This document shows positions 10,017-20,926 of a stretch of DNA of 64,000 nt, piece by piece. The notes below the pieces were generated by a model that ran no database searches, was not told where the DNA came from, and saw only the letters and a list, made by a program, of their open reading frames with translations. Position numbers and translations under genes: made by a program. The DNA comes from an uncultured Pseudomonadales bacterium. Its GTDB lineage: Bacteria > Pseudomonadota > Gammaproteobacteria > Pseudomonadales > Pseudohongiellaceae. The stretch lies in the NCBI GenBank assembly GCA_949372635.1, contig CASIAB010000008.1, forward strand, positions 124,001 to 188,000, read 5' to 3'. Each line of letters begins with the position of its first letter. Position 1 is the stretch's first letter.

Positions 10017-11453
10017 ATGAACTCAAGTAATTCTATCTGGATACTAGATGACGATCGCTCCATTCGCTGGGTGCTAGAAAAGTCGCTAGGCAAGACTGGT
10101 CTCAACACCGAATCTTTCGAGAACGGCAACGACCTACTGCATCGTCTCGAGCAGGAATTGCCTGACGCAATTATCAGCGACATTCGCATGCCAGGAATCA
10201 GTGGTTTGGACCTGCTCTCTGCTATTCAGGAACAGCACCCGCAGCTTCCAGTCATTATCATGACGGCACACTCAGATCTGGAGAGTGCTGTTTCATCCTA
10301 TAGCCGCGGAGCATTCGAATACCTGCCTAAACCTTTCGATATCGAAGACGCTATTGCGATGACGAATCGCGCACTGGAGCACGCGCGCGAACAGAAAGAA
10401 GAAAGTGATGAGGGTGGCAAAACTGAAATTGTTAAGAGCCAAGAGATAATCGGCGAGGCGCCAGCTATGCAGGAGGTGTTCCGCGCCATCGGCAGACTCT
10501 CGCAGTCAAATATCTCCGTGCTCATCAATGGCGAGTCGGGAACCGGTAAGGAATTAGTAGCACGCGCCCTACATCAACATAGTCCACGCAGCGATAAGAC
10601 CTTCGTACCACTTAATGTTGCCGCAATTCCTAAAGAACTGATCGAGTCGGAGCTGTTCGGACACGAGAAAGGTGCGTTCACCGGCGCCACCTCACAGCGC
10701 ACCGGTCGCTTCGAACAGGCTGATGGCGGCACATTATTTCTAGATGAGATCGGCGACATGCCCGCCGAGACACAAACGCGATTATTACGCGTGCTTTCCG
10801 ACGGCGAATTTTATCGCGTAGGCGGACATACTTCTATCAAGGTGGACGTCAGAATCATCGCGGCAACGCATCAAGATTTAGAGAAGCTGGTAGAGCAACA
10901 TCAATTTCGCGAAGACCTTTTCCATAGGCTGAATGTTATTCGCATTCACATACCACGCCTAAGCGATAGACGTGAAGACATACCAAAACTCGCGAGCTTC
11001 TTTCTGCTGTCTGCCGCGAAGGAACTCGATGTAGAGCCGAAGACACTACGACCAGAAACAGAGAAATACCTTGCCGGTCTCAGCTGGCCCGGCAATGTGC
11101 GCCAGCTAGAAAATTTCTGTCGCTGGATTACCGTGATGGCATCGAGTCGCGAGGTCTATCTTGCCGACCTACCACCAGAATTCGCCACACAGGAAACTGG
11201 CGTCAGTCTGAACGGCAACTGGACTCAAGGATTGCATCAATGGGCGGATCAGCAGCTCAGTCTAGGTAATGTAGGGATTCTTAATCAAGCTACGCCTATG
11301 TTCGAACGCACCATGATTGACATAGCCTTGAAACATACAGCCGGACGCAGGAGAGATGCTGCAAACTTGCTGGGCTGGGGCAGGAATACCTTAACCAGGA
11401 AGATTAAGGAGTTAGGTAACTCACAGGGAGACGCAGAAATTCACGATAACTAG
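10017..11453 (+). CDS. glnG: Nitrogen regulation response regulator NtrC/GlnG
   Basis: Receiver domain, GESGTGKELVARALH, ESELFGHEKGAFTGA, C-terminal HTH GRRRDAANLLGWGRNTLTRKIKEL. Confidence 0.96.
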   Translation: MNSSNSIWILDDDRSIRWVLEKSLGKTGLNTESFENGNDLLHRLEQELPDAIISDIRMPGISGLDLLSAIQEQHPQLPVIIMTAHSDLESAVSSYSRGAFEYLPKPFDIEDAIAMTNRALEHAREQKEESDEGGKTEIVKSQEIIGEAPAMQEVFRAIGRLSQSNISVLINGESGTGKELVARALHQHSPRSDKTFVPLNVAAIPKELIESELFGHEKGAFTGATSQRTGRFEQADGGTLFLDEIGDMPAETQTRLLRVLSDGEFYRVGGHTSIKVDVRIIAATHQDLEKLVEQHQFREDLFHRLNVIRIHIPRLSDRREDIPKLASFFLLSAAKELDVEPKTLRPETEKYLAGLSWPGNVRQLENFCRWITVMASSREVYLADLPPEFATQETGVSLNGNWTQGLHQWADQQLSLGNVGILNQATPMFERTMIDIALKHTAGRRRDAANLLGWGRNTLTRKIKELGNSQGDAEIHDN

Positions 11454-11557
11454 ATCTGCATTCAGAACTAATTCTGGGTTTTGAGTAATCAGGCATCTTT
11501 GAATATCCACAATTGTAGTAATTGCTAAGTGAAACTGCCTACTAAACTGGTGAAATT

Positions 11558-12022
11558 TTGATCAACATCGTGCTTTTTGAGCCTGAAATACCCCCAAACA
11601 CCGGAAATATTATCCGTTTATCTGCAAATACAGGTTCACACCTGCACCTAATAAAGCCCCTTGGCTTCGATCTTGATGATAAGAAAATGCGCCGGGCAGG
11701 TCTGGATTACCACGAATTTACTGGTATTTCGCAGTATGAGGGCTGGCAAGACTTCATGCACCTGCAGGGCGAGAACCGGCTACTCGGAATTAGTACCAAA
11801 GCCACGATGCACTACAGCGAATATCACTTTGAAGAGGGAGATTTCCTGATATTTGGGCCGGAAACCCGCGGATTGCCGGATAAGATCCGAGAACACCTAG
11901 ACCCCGCGAACCTTCTGAGAATACCTATGTTACCCAACAGTCGTAGCCTGAATCTGTCCAATGCAGCAGCTGTCGTGGTTTACGAAGCCTGGCGTCAGCT
12001 AGGCTTCGCTAAAGGTAACTAA
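11558..12022 (+). CDS. trmL: tRNA (cytidine(34)-2'-O)-methyltransferase TrmL
   Basis: [36 protein letters not shown]...FGPETRGLP...[24 protein letters not shown]-type start. Confidence 0.96.
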   Translation: MINIVLFEPEIPPNTGNIIRLSANTGSHLHLIKPLGFDLDDKKMRRAGLDYHEFTGISQYEGWQDFMHLQGENRLLGISTKATMHYSEYHFEEGDFLIFGPETRGLPDKIREHLDPANLLRIPMLPNSRSLNLSNAAAVVVYEAWRQLGFAKGN

Positions 12023-12027
12023 GCTTC

Positions 12028-12549
12028 TTAGTTTGCCAGTTCGGGGGCGGGAGCTTCGCCGTTAGCGTTAGCCTCAGCAGCCTGTTTTTGCTGTGCATAT
12101 AGAGCGTCAAAATTTATTGGAGCGAGCATAAGAGCAGGAAAACTACCCTTCACTACTAGCGAATCGATAGCCTCTCGAGCATATGGGAAGAGGATATTTG
12201 GACAAACGGTGGCCAATAACTGCGCTAATTGAACATCGTCGAAATCTTTGGCAGTGAATACGCCAGCTTGATGCACTTCCACTAAGAATCCCGGCTCCTC
12301 TTCAAGAGTCGCCTCAACTGTTAACACCAAAACCACTTCGAAAACGTCATCCTGAATCTTGGAGTTTTTCGTCTTAATATCGAAGTTGATTTTCGGCTGC
12401 CATTGCCCCTGGAATACCGCAGGGCTGCGAGGAGATTCAAATGAGGAATCTTTCAAATAGATGCGCTGCAGGGCGAATTGTGGGCCCTCGGGCTGGTCTG
12501 CAACGGGTGCTGCTGCCGTTTCATCGTTGTTTTCTTCGTTCTCTGCCAT
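12028..12549 (-). CDS. secB: Protein-export chaperone SecB
   Basis: FALQRIYLKDSSFESPRSP...CPNILFPYAREAIDSLVVKGSFPALMLAPINFDALY. Confidence 0.97.
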   Translation of the reverse strand: MAENEENNDETAAAPVADQPEGPQFALQRIYLKDSSFESPRSPAVFQGQWQPKINFDIKTKNSKIQDDVFEVVLVLTVEATLEEEPGFLVEVHQAGVFTAKDFDDVQLAQLLATVCPNILFPYAREAIDSLVVKGSFPALMLAPINFDALYAQQKQAAEANANGEAPAPELAN

Positions 12550-12608
12550 GATTAATCCTATGTGTTTACAGTCTTATTTACAATCAATTGTAATTGCGCT
12601 CATCAAAT

Positions 12609-13022
12609 CTAGACGACCAATGGCATGGACTGAGCCTTCCACTCGGTCACTCCACCGGACAGCTTGTAAACCTGCTCGTGCCCAGCCTCTTGAATCTTTT
12701 TCGCCGCCTCACCAGAATGCTGGCCTAATTTGCAAACCACGATTACCGGCTTTTCTTGATGCTTCTTCAGTTCTGTAATCCGCTGATCTATTTTTGCGAG
12801 GGGAATATTAATAGAGTCTACGATGTGCCCGGCTTCAAACTCCTTCTTGTCACGGACATCTATGACTATCGCATCGCTACGATTGATGAGCATAACGGCC
12901 TGTTGTGGCCCTACACCCTTGCTCCCAGTGCGCTGGTGGTAGAAGACGATAGCCGCAAACGAAATCAACCATAGACTGGATAGCAAGAGGTGATTGCCAA
13001 TAAATTCTAAAAATTGCGCCAT
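12609..13022 (-). CDS. Membrane-anchored rhodanese-like protein (YibN-like)
   Basis: N-terminal TM, rhodanese fold AIVIDVRDKKEFEAGHIVDSINIPL, CKLGQHS loop; next to secB. Confidence 0.88.
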   Translation of the reverse strand: MAQFLEFIGNHLLLSSLWLISFAAIVFYHQRTGSKGVGPQQAVMLINRSDAIVIDVRDKKEFEAGHIVDSINIPLAKIDQRITELKKHQEKPVIVVCKLGQHSGEAAKKIQEAGHEQVYKLSGGVTEWKAQSMPLVV

Positions 13023-13304
13023 TATCTTCTCAGTATTTCTAAACTGGCTCGCGCGCCAGAGGCTTTATCTGATTTTATTGCTCACCTATACGATTATGAG
13101 TGGCGCCGCAAAAAAAGTGCCAAGTATACACGTGTCCTGTGGCTTTAAGAAGGACTCAGGCAGACAAGTAGGGCCTCGAAGTCCGCTTTCCAGATCATGA
13201 TAAGTAGATTAGTCCTTTGGCCCAAGCTTCTCGCTATGAATATCGCTTTCAAGGATAATGATGTCTTCAGTTAGCGAGCTAAATACAGGACTTAGAAGCA
13301 CCCC

Positions 13305-14858
13305 ATGAGCGATATCGACAGCAGTAAGAAGACCACCGCACTACTTCTAATTTTGGATGGCTGGGGCCATCGCGAAGAAACCAGCAGCAACGCTATCCAC
13401 AGCGCAAACAGCCCAATATGGGATTCTCTGTGGGAGAGCAAGCCACACACACTGATTGACACCTCAGGCAAGTCGGTCGGACTCCCAGCCGAGCAGATGG
13501 GCAATTCCGAAGTAGGCCACATGAATCTCGGCGCTGGCCGAGTTGTCTACCAGAGTTTAACTCGAATCGACAAAGACATAGAGAATGGCGCCTTCTTCTC
13601 AAATCCTGTTCTCACTGGTGCCGTGCAGAGGACTATAGATACTAATTCAGCGCTGCACATTTTCGGACTCATGTCCGGCGGCGGAATTCACAGCCACGAA
13701 AACCAAATTATAGCCATGATCGAACTCGCAATTCGTAATGGCGCGCCTAAGATATTCCTACATGCTTTCTTAGATGGACGCGATACACCTCCGCGCAGCG
13801 CACTTCCCTCTCTACTACGAGCTGAAAAAACGCTACTAGGCTCTGGCAAAGGACGCGTTGCATCAATCTGCGGCCGCTTCTATGCCATGGACAGAGACAA
13901 TCGCTGGGACCGCGTCCAACCAGCCTACGACCTGCTCACGCAAGGGAAAGCAGAATTTCAATCAAACAATGTTACCACTGCGATTGATGCTGCTTATCAA
14001 CGTGACGAAGACGATGAATTTGTTCAGGCAAGCCTGGTAGGTTCTGAATCTGATACATCGGCAGTAGTTTCCGACGGCGACGTTGTTGTATTCATGAATT
14101 TTCGCGCCGACCGTGCACGAGAAATTACTCGGGCATTTATCGATGATAATTTCGATGGATTTCAGCGTAGCGTTAACCCCAAACTCAGCGAATTCGTAAT
14201 GCTTACTGAGTACGCAGCAGATATTCCTGCGAGCTGCGCCTACCCGCCAAATAAACTCGACAACGTACTTGGACAATATTTGGCCGATCAAAACAAAACT
14301 CAATTACGCATCGCGGAAACTGAAAAATACGCACACGTTACCTTCTTTTTTAACGGTGGCCGAGAGGAACCATTCACTAACGAAGATCGCACTCTGATTC
14401 CATCGCCCAATGTGAAAACCTACGACCTGCAACCTGAGATGTCTGCTTTCGAACTCACTGACGCACTAGTAGCGGCGATACACTCACATAAATATGACGC
14501 GATCATCTGCAACTACGCCAATGGCGACATGGTAGGACACACGGGCAATTTCGATGCTGCGGTGAAGGCGGTAGAAGCTGTAGACAAATGCCTAGAGAAA
14601 ATCGTCGCTGCGGCCGAAGAATCAGGCGCCGAACTACTGATCACAGCAGACCACGGCAACGTGGAGCAGATGGCGGATCCGAAAACCAGCCAGCCGCTTA
14701 CTTCTCACACCAGCGGTCCCGTTCCTCTAGTGTATATCGGGACTAGCGGCCGACAATTCATTAGTCCTGGCACTCTTTCAGATCTCGCCCCTACGCTTCT
14801 CTCTTTATTAGACATGCCAATACCGATCGAGATGACCGGTAAAATTCTTCTAGACTAA
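13305..14858 (+). CDS. gpmI: 2,3-bisphosphoglycerate-independent phosphoglycerate mutase
   Basis: [54 protein letters not shown]. Confidence 0.97.
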   Translation: MSDIDSSKKTTALLLILDGWGHREETSSNAIHSANSPIWDSLWESKPHTLIDTSGKSVGLPAEQMGNSEVGHMNLGAGRVVYQSLTRIDKDIENGAFFSNPVLTGAVQRTIDTNSALHIFGLMSGGGIHSHENQIIAMIELAIRNGAPKIFLHAFLDGRDTPPRSALPSLLRAEKTLLGSGKGRVASICGRFYAMDRDNRWDRVQPAYDLLTQGKAEFQSNNVTTAIDAAYQRDEDDEFVQASLVGSESDTSAVVSDGDVVVFMNFRADRAREITRAFIDDNFDGFQRSVNPKLSEFVMLTEYAADIPASCAYPPNKLDNVLGQYLADQNKTQLRIAETEKYAHVTFFFNGGREEPFTNEDRTLIPSPNVKTYDLQPEMSAFELTDALVAAIHSHKYDAIICNYANGDMVGHTGNFDAAVKAVEAVDKCLEKIVAAAEESGAELLITADHGNVEQMADPKTSQPLTSHTSGPVPLVYIGTSGRQFISPGTLSDLAPTLLSLLDMPIPIEMTGKILLD

Positions 14859-14894
14859 GCTAAAATGTTGAGTTAGGGGTAACATAGCCATTCG

Positions 14895-16097
14895 ATGAAA
14901 CAGTTACCGCGTAAAACTAATTTAGAATTGAAGTTAGCTATGGTACTTTTGGCCATTTTTTTTTGCGACTGGGCAACTATTCCAAACAATGCTGCCGATA
15001 ATAGCGAAGAAGCGCAACAAGAACTTGCCGCAGTCTTCAATGCGATTGGTGAAATTCAATCTTGGCTCAGTGAAGCCAATTCCACGCAGTCAATCGAGAT
15101 TCAGAATCTACAACAAGCAGATTTGCAAATTTCAAAAATCAGCCAATCAGTTACTGAAACTCAAACAGCCTTGGCCGAAACTGAATCTGAAATTTCATCC
15201 CTCTCACGAGAAGCAGATAAGTTAAGTAGTGAAAAAACAGCACAAAGCAAAATTCTCGAACAGGCTATTCGCACTGCATACATAGCAGGGAATCATGGCG
15301 CCATAGAACTCCTGTTAAACCAAGAAGACATTTCTAAGAGCGCGCGCATGCTCCACTACCATCGAATTTTTACACAAGCACAGCTGGACAGCATCGCATC
15401 ATTTCAGGAAACTCTAGACGAAGTTCAGACAGTTAATCAACAACTAGAGTCCAATGTTACCGATCTCGAAACCGAGCAACTAACGCTGAGTAATTCTCTG
15501 CAAAGCCTCAATGACTCAAAAATTGAGCGCGAACGTGCTCTCAATCAATTACGCGCCGACATAGCATCGCGCAGCTCCCAACTTGAGCAGCTAGAAATCG
15601 ATCAAGTACAATTACAAGAGCTGGTAAAGCAAATCGATCGTGCTGTTGATGACATACCGGAGGCCATGCAGCGCTCCCCATTTGATTTGCGACTCGGCAA
15701 GCTTCCAATGCCCGTTACTGGAAAGATTACCGATCGCTTTGGCTCACGCTATGGCGAGGGCGACTTGACCCGGCAGGGTATCACCATAGCTGTGAGTGAA
15801 GGCACTCCCGTACAAGCAATTCATCCTGGACGGGTGGTCTTTTCAGATTGGCTAAGAGGCGCAGGATTACTAGTAATCGTAGACCATGGTCAAGGCTATA
15901 TGTCTCTGTATGGCGCGAATCAGGCGCTATCGAAGCAGGCTGGCAATTGGGTAGACACCGGAGACATTGTGTCAACTTCGGGGATGACTAATGAACTGAC
16001 AGGAAATCAACAAAACCGCCAGGCCAGCCCAGGCATGTATTTCGAGATACGCCATCACGGCGAGGCTCAAAACCCAGCGCAATGGTTCTCTGAGTGA
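14895..16097 (+). CDS. envC: Murein hydrolase activator EnvC (M23 family, coiled coil)
   Basis: Long coiled coil followed by M23/LytM-like domain (GKITDRFGSRYGEGDLTRQGITIAVSEGTPVQAIHPGRVVFSDWLRGAGLLVIVDHGQGYMSLYG); downstream of gpmI. Confidence 0.9.
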   Translation: MKQLPRKTNLELKLAMVLLAIFFCDWATIPNNAADNSEEAQQELAAVFNAIGEIQSWLSEANSTQSIEIQNLQQADLQISKISQSVTETQTALAETESEISSLSREADKLSSEKTAQSKILEQAIRTAYIAGNHGAIELLLNQEDISKSARMLHYHRIFTQAQLDSIASFQETLDEVQTVNQQLESNVTDLETEQLTLSNSLQSLNDSKIERERALNQLRADIASRSSQLEQLEIDQVQLQELVKQIDRAVDDIPEAMQRSPFDLRLGKLPMPVTGKITDRFGSRYGEGDLTRQGITIAVSEGTPVQAIHPGRVVFSDWLRGAGLLVIVDHGQGYMSLYGANQALSKQAGNWVDTGDIVSTSGMTNELTGNQQNRQASPGMYFEIRHHGEAQNPAQWFSE

Positions 16098-16207
16098 AAT
16101 ATTCACCCGGATGAACCGTTCTCGTCCTATGCGAGGACAATCTCGCCGAATTTGCCTATTAAAGAATAAACTGAAACACTAGGATTAATCGTATAAGCAT
16201 CTATTGA

Positions 16208-17674
16208 ATGACAAAAGACAGTCTTCTCACATCGCCAAATTGGCCTCAACAAGCAGAGAATAATCAGGATTTAGCTATGAATTTTGCCCCATACGCATTG
16301 CCACTTTTCTCAGCGAAGAAACTACGATCTGCATCAGGCGTAGCAAAGCTCTCCCTGTCGCTGCTACTAGGATTTTTTTTACCAACTCAAGCGGGTGCGC
16401 AGGACCGACAGGAAACACTTCCGCTTCCCTTGAATGAAGTAAGAATGTTTACCGAAGCCCTCGATCGAATTCGCATGTCTTATGTAGAAGAGGTTGACGA
16501 TCAGACGCTATTGGAAAACGCGATTCGCGGGATGCTCGCAGGACTCGACCCGCATTCATCCTACATGGCAGGCGAGGATTTCGATCTACTGGAAGAATCC
16601 ACTACTGGCGAGTTCGGCGGGCTAGGCGTGGAGGTCGGCCGCCAGGATGGGTACATTCGAGTTATCAGCCCTATCGACGACTCTCCAGCTGATCGCGCGG
16701 GCATTAAGGTTGGCGATCTCATAATCCAAATAAACAACAAGCCCCTTCGAGAAATGTTGCCTGAGGAAGCGGCGCAGATGATGCGCGGCGCGCCGGGTAC
16801 CGATGTCACCGTTACTGTAGCCAGAGAAGGACAAGAGCCTTTCGATGTCACTATAACGCGCGAAATCATCGCCATCACCAGTGTGCGCAGCCGAATGATC
16901 GCCCCAGGCTATGCTTACTTACGCGTCTCGCAGTTTCGCGTGAACACAGGCAACGAGCTCGAAGAAGAAATAGAAGAATTGACTGCAGAGAACGAAGCCA
17001 TCGATCAGCCCATCAAAGGTATGGTATTAGACCTACGCAACAATCCCGGCGGAATACTGCAGGCTTCTGTAGGCGTGGTTGATGCATTCATCAATGAAGG
17101 GCGAATCGTTTACACAGAGGGCCGGTTAGAACAGACTGGTCTAGATTTTTCTGCGACGCGAAAAACAGTGGCAGGCGACGTGCCATTAGTCGTTCTAATC
17201 AACAACGGCTCCGCATCGGCTTCAGAGATCGTAGCCGGCGCTCTGCAGGATCATGGTCGCGCGATCATCATGGGCACGCGCAGCTTCGGCAAAGGGTCCG
17301 TCCAGACCGTATTGCCATTGGACGATAGACGCGCGATAAAACTAACAACGTCTTTGTACTTCACTCCGAGCGGTCGATCAATTCAGGCACAGGGCATCGA
17401 ACCGGACATCCTCGTTGAAGAGGCATTCGTTACGCGTCGCTCAACCAACGTAATGCAGTACAACGAATCAGATCTAGATGGCCACTTGGATAATGGCAAC
17501 GGCCCAAGCACAGAGAACGATAGGCTCGCTCAGGCGCTTATTTCAGCTGAGGAAGTGTTAGTAAATGACTACCCATTGAACGAAGCACTGAATGTACTTA
17601 AGGGCATCAATGCGTTCAACCCCGCTCGGGCAATCAACACAACGGGCTCTTTCGCACAGAGCGATGTAAACTAA
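16208..17674 (+). CDS. S41 family carboxyl-terminal processing peptidase
   Basis: PDZ domain GGLGVEVGRQDGYIRVISPIDDSPADRAGIKVGDLI; catalytic region NNGSASASEIVAGALQDHGRAIIMGTRSFGKGSVQT. Confidence 0.93.
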   Translation: MTKDSLLTSPNWPQQAENNQDLAMNFAPYALPLFSAKKLRSASGVAKLSLSLLLGFFLPTQAGAQDRQETLPLPLNEVRMFTEALDRIRMSYVEEVDDQTLLENAIRGMLAGLDPHSSYMAGEDFDLLEESTTGEFGGLGVEVGRQDGYIRVISPIDDSPADRAGIKVGDLIIQINNKPLREMLPEEAAQMMRGAPGTDVTVTVAREGQEPFDVTITREIIAITSVRSRMIAPGYAYLRVSQFRVNTGNELEEEIEELTAENEAIDQPIKGMVLDLRNNPGGILQASVGVVDAFINEGRIVYTEGRLEQTGLDFSATRKTVAGDVPLVVLINNGSASASEIVAGALQDHGRAIIMGTRSFGKGSVQTVLPLDDRRAIKLTTSLYFTPSGRSIQAQGIEPDILVEEAFVTRRSTNVMQYNESDLDGHLDNGNGPSTENDRLAQALISAEEVLVNDYPLNEALNVLKGINAFNPARAINTTGSFAQSDVN

Positions 17675-17718
17675 ATTAGTTTCAGAAGAACCAGAAGTTC
17701 GGTGCAGGGAATTGAGGC

Positions 17719-18492
17719 TTAAAGTCGAACCTCGATTCCCTTGGCAGCCATGTACTGCTTCGCTTCCTGGATGGAATATTCCTGAAAATGAAAGATGCTA
17801 GCAGCTAATACCGCATCGGCCTCACCCTCCAACACACCTTCTACCAAATGCTGAAGATTTCCCACACCACCTGACGCAATTAGTGGCACTTGCACGGCAC
17901 GACTTACTTCGCGATTGAGCTCCAGATCGAATCCACTCTTCGTGCCATCTCTATCCATGCTAGTTAGCAATATCTCACCAGCGCCAAAACTCACCATGCG
18001 CTTAACCCACTCAATGGCGTCAATGCCTGTTGGCTTACGACCACCATGAGTGAATATTTCCCACTTTGGCGATTCGTCATTGATAGACACTCGCTTCGCA
18101 TCGACCGCGACTACAATGCATTGCGACCCGAAGCGTTCTGCTGCCTCTCGAACAAATTCTGGATTGACGACCGCTGCGGTATTGATACCGATCTTATCCG
18201 CTCCGGCGTTTAACATTGTGCGAATATCTTCCAGCGTGCGTATCCCACCGCCAACAGTTAGGGGAATAAATACCTGACCGGCAATCGCCTCGACTGTGAA
18301 AACAGTCGTTTCTCTTCCCTCGTGGCTAGCAGTGATATCCAGAAAGGTAATCTCATCGGCACCAGCATCGCAGTAGCGCTTGGACACTTCGACAGGATCT
18401 CCGGCGTCACGAATATCAAGAAACTTGACGCCTTTTACAACGCGCCCATTCTCGCAATCAAGACAGGGGATTATTCGTTTAGCTAAGGCCAT
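17719..18492 (-). CDS. hisF: Imidazole glycerol phosphate synthase subunit HisF
   Basis: [40 protein letters not shown]. Confidence 0.97.
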   Translation of the reverse strand: MALAKRIIPCLDCENGRVVKGVKFLDIRDAGDPVEVSKRYCDAGADEITFLDITASHEGRETTVFTVEAIAGQVFIPLTVGGGIRTLEDIRTMLNAGADKIGINTAAVVNPEFVREAAERFGSQCIVVAVDAKRVSINDESPKWEIFTHGGRKPTGIDAIEWVKRMVSFGAGEILLTSMDRDGTKSGFDLELNREVSRAVQVPLIASGGVGNLQHLVEGVLEGEADAVLAASIFHFQEYSIQEAKQYMAAKGIEVRL

Positions 18493-18519
18493 CTTAGAAA
18501 CTCTTCCAATTACTGCTAA

Positions 18520-19260
18520 TTATTCGTCACAGAGTTGCTGCGCGAGCGCGAGATCGAGACTACCTTCGTAGATTGCACGTCCCGTTATCACACCCATAAT
18601 TCCGCCGCCGGTGGAGGCTTCGGAGACCTCGCGAATCGCAGCAATGTCTGCCAGCTTACTAACTCCACCGGAAGCTATGACCGGAATAGGAGAGTGATCA
18701 GCCAACTCTTTAGTCGAAGCAAGGTTTACACCGCTCATCATGCCATCGCAGTTAATATCGGTGTAGACGATTGCTTCGACACCATAATCCGCGAACTTTG
18801 CCGCTAGAGTGACAGCAGAAACATCGGACACTTCTGCCCAACCTTCCGTAGCCACCATGCCTTCGATAGCGTCGATACCGACGATAACCTTACCTGGATA
18901 GGCTTCACATGCCTCTTTTACGAACTCAGGCTTCTTCACCGCCTGTGTGCCAATAATCACATAACTAACACCCGAGTTAAAAAAGGACTCAACATTTTCC
19001 ATAGTTCGGATACCGCCACCAATCTGGATCGATAAACCGGGATAGGTTGCAGCTATCTTGGTTATAATTTCAACATTAACTGGAGTACCTGCGAAAGCCC
19101 CATTTAGGTCCACGATGTGCAGGCGTCGCGCACCTTTAGCCTGCCAAATGCCGGCCATACTCACTGGGTCATCAGAAAAAACAGTAGAGTCTTCCATACG
19201 CCCCTGCTTGAGACGAACACACTGACCATCCTTCAAATCTATTGCTGGTATGACTAGCAT
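18520..19260 (-). CDS. hisA: Phosphoribosylformimino-5-aminoimidazole carboxamide ribotide isomerase HisA
   Basis: [35 protein letters not shown]-barrel repeats. Confidence 0.97.
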   Translation of the reverse strand: MLVIPAIDLKDGQCVRLKQGRMEDSTVFSDDPVSMAGIWQAKGARRLHIVDLNGAFAGTPVNVEIITKIAATYPGLSIQIGGGIRTMENVESFFNSGVSYVIIGTQAVKKPEFVKEACEAYPGKVIVGIDAIEGMVATEGWAEVSDVSAVTLAAKFADYGVEAIVYTDINCDGMMSGVNLASTKELADHSPIPVIASGGVSKLADIAAIREVSEASTGGGIMGVITGRAIYEGSLDLALAQQLCDE

Positions 19261-19313
19261 CTCATTACTCTTAAACTAGGGTTAAAATTATAAGTTGATT
19301 TGTATCTAAAGCG

Positions 19314-19970
19314 CTACACCGTCCCGTCCCATAATAGAAAATTATGCAGTAGAGTTAGACCTACTGTTTGGCTCTTTTCGGGATGAAACTGGACTGCAAA
19401 AATATTGTTATCAGCGAGTGTAGCGACGAAGTCATTTTCGTACCTCGAAACTCCGCTGACCATCCCCTGTTGCTGCGTCCGCACATAGTAGCTATGAACA
19501 AAATAGAAACGGCTATTGTCTGGCACGTCTTTCCACAAAGGGTGATCGATAGTCTGACTTACTTGGTTCCACCCCATGTGTGGCACTTTTAAACGCAGCC
19601 CATCACCATCACGAAGATCGTCACCAAAATATCGAACCTCTCCATCAAGGAACCCTAGACATTTGACGCCGCCATTCTCTTCACTAGTATTCATTAGCGC
19701 CTGCATGCCGACGCAGATGGCAAGTACAGGTTTTGTTTGAATAGCATCTTTAACAATCTGGCCGACATCTAAGCGCAGGATTTCTGCCATGCAGTCTCGA
19801 ATCGCTCCAACCCCGGGAAAGATAACTCGGTCGGCGCCAGCTATCACATTCGCGTCAGCGGTCACGATAACTTCAACTTGTTCGTCTAATTCACGACCGA
19901 CATGTTCCAATGCCTTCGCAACCGAATGCAGATTACCCATGCCGTAATCAATTACTGCGATCTTATTCAT
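19314..19970 (-). CDS. hisH: Imidazole glycerol phosphate synthase subunit HisH
   Basis: [44 protein letters not shown]; internal Met chosen as start. Confidence 0.95.
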   Translation of the reverse strand: MNKIAVIDYGMGNLHSVAKALEHVGRELDEQVEVIVTADANVIAGADRVIFPGVGAIRDCMAEILRLDVGQIVKDAIQTKPVLAICVGMQALMNTSEENGGVKCLGFLDGEVRYFGDDLRDGDGLRLKVPHMGWNQVSQTIDHPLWKDVPDNSRFYFVHSYYVRTQQQGMVSGVSRYENDFVATLADNNIFAVQFHPEKSQTVGLTLLHNFLLWDGTV

Positions 19971-20042
19971 ATTAAGACTAGTCAAGGTAAGTTCGATTAG
20001 CGTGCTTTGAAAAAAAAGAGTTGCCGGCCAGACCGGATAGTC

Positions 20043-20627
20043 TTATAGAGACCCTTTAGTAGATGGAACAACACCTTCTTGCCGAGGATCAGCTTCGACA
20101 GCCATACGCACAGCGCGACCGAAAGCCTTAAATATAGTTTCGATCTGGTGGTGTGCATTCTTACCACGGAGATTGTCAATGTGCAGCGTCACTAAAGAGT
20201 GATTCACAAAGCCCTGAAAGAATTCGTGAAACAAATCAACATCGAATGCGCCTACGGTGCCTTTGACGAATTGAACATGATAATCCAATCCCGGCCGACC
20301 GGAAAAATCGATTACAACTCGCGAGAGCGCCTCATCAAGTGGCACATAGGCGTGTCCGTAGCGGCGAATCCCTGTCCTATCTAGGGCCTTATCGAAAGCC
20401 TGGCCCAGTGTAATGCCTATGTCTTCAACCGTGTGATGCGCATCGATCTCGAGATCACCCGCCGCCTTTACGGAAATATCTATTAGCCCGTGCCGCGCTA
20501 TCTGATCCAACATATGGTCTAGAAACGGTAGTCCAGTATCGACCTCAAGCTTGCCGGTGCCATCGAGGTTAACAGTTACCGAAATCTGTGTTTCCTTGGT
20601 ATTGCGTTCTACTGATGCTGTTCTCAT
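20043..20627 (-). CDS. hisB: Imidazoleglycerol-phosphate dehydratase HisB
   Basis: [57 protein letters not shown]; start at MRTASVERN. Confidence 0.96.
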   Translation of the reverse strand: MRTASVERNTKETQISVTVNLDGTGKLEVDTGLPFLDHMLDQIARHGLIDISVKAAGDLEIDAHHTVEDIGITLGQAFDKALDRTGIRRYGHAYVPLDEALSRVVIDFSGRPGLDYHVQFVKGTVGAFDVDLFHEFFQGFVNHSLVTLHIDNLRGKNAHHQIETIFKAFGRAVRMAVEADPRQEGVVPSTKGSL

Positions 20628-20926
20628 TAATTCGGTCACTGTAGTTAAGATTGCCAGCATGCGGGCCTGACTAATCAACGCCGCTGCTTGCTATATAAGG
20701 AGGTTTTACGTCCCGCTGGAAAGAAAGCATTATAATGCCCGCACTAACGCAATGAAAGCAGCAACTATGGACAATTCAAGTCCCACCCTCGCCAGGCAAG
20801 CTCTCTCGTGCATGTAACAAGTCAATCCGTTAAACTAAACTGCCCGCAAGGCAAGGAATCACTAGCATTGGTTATTTGAGAAATCAGACAGGTTTGAGCA
20901 CTTCAAGCCACCATTATTGGGAATAA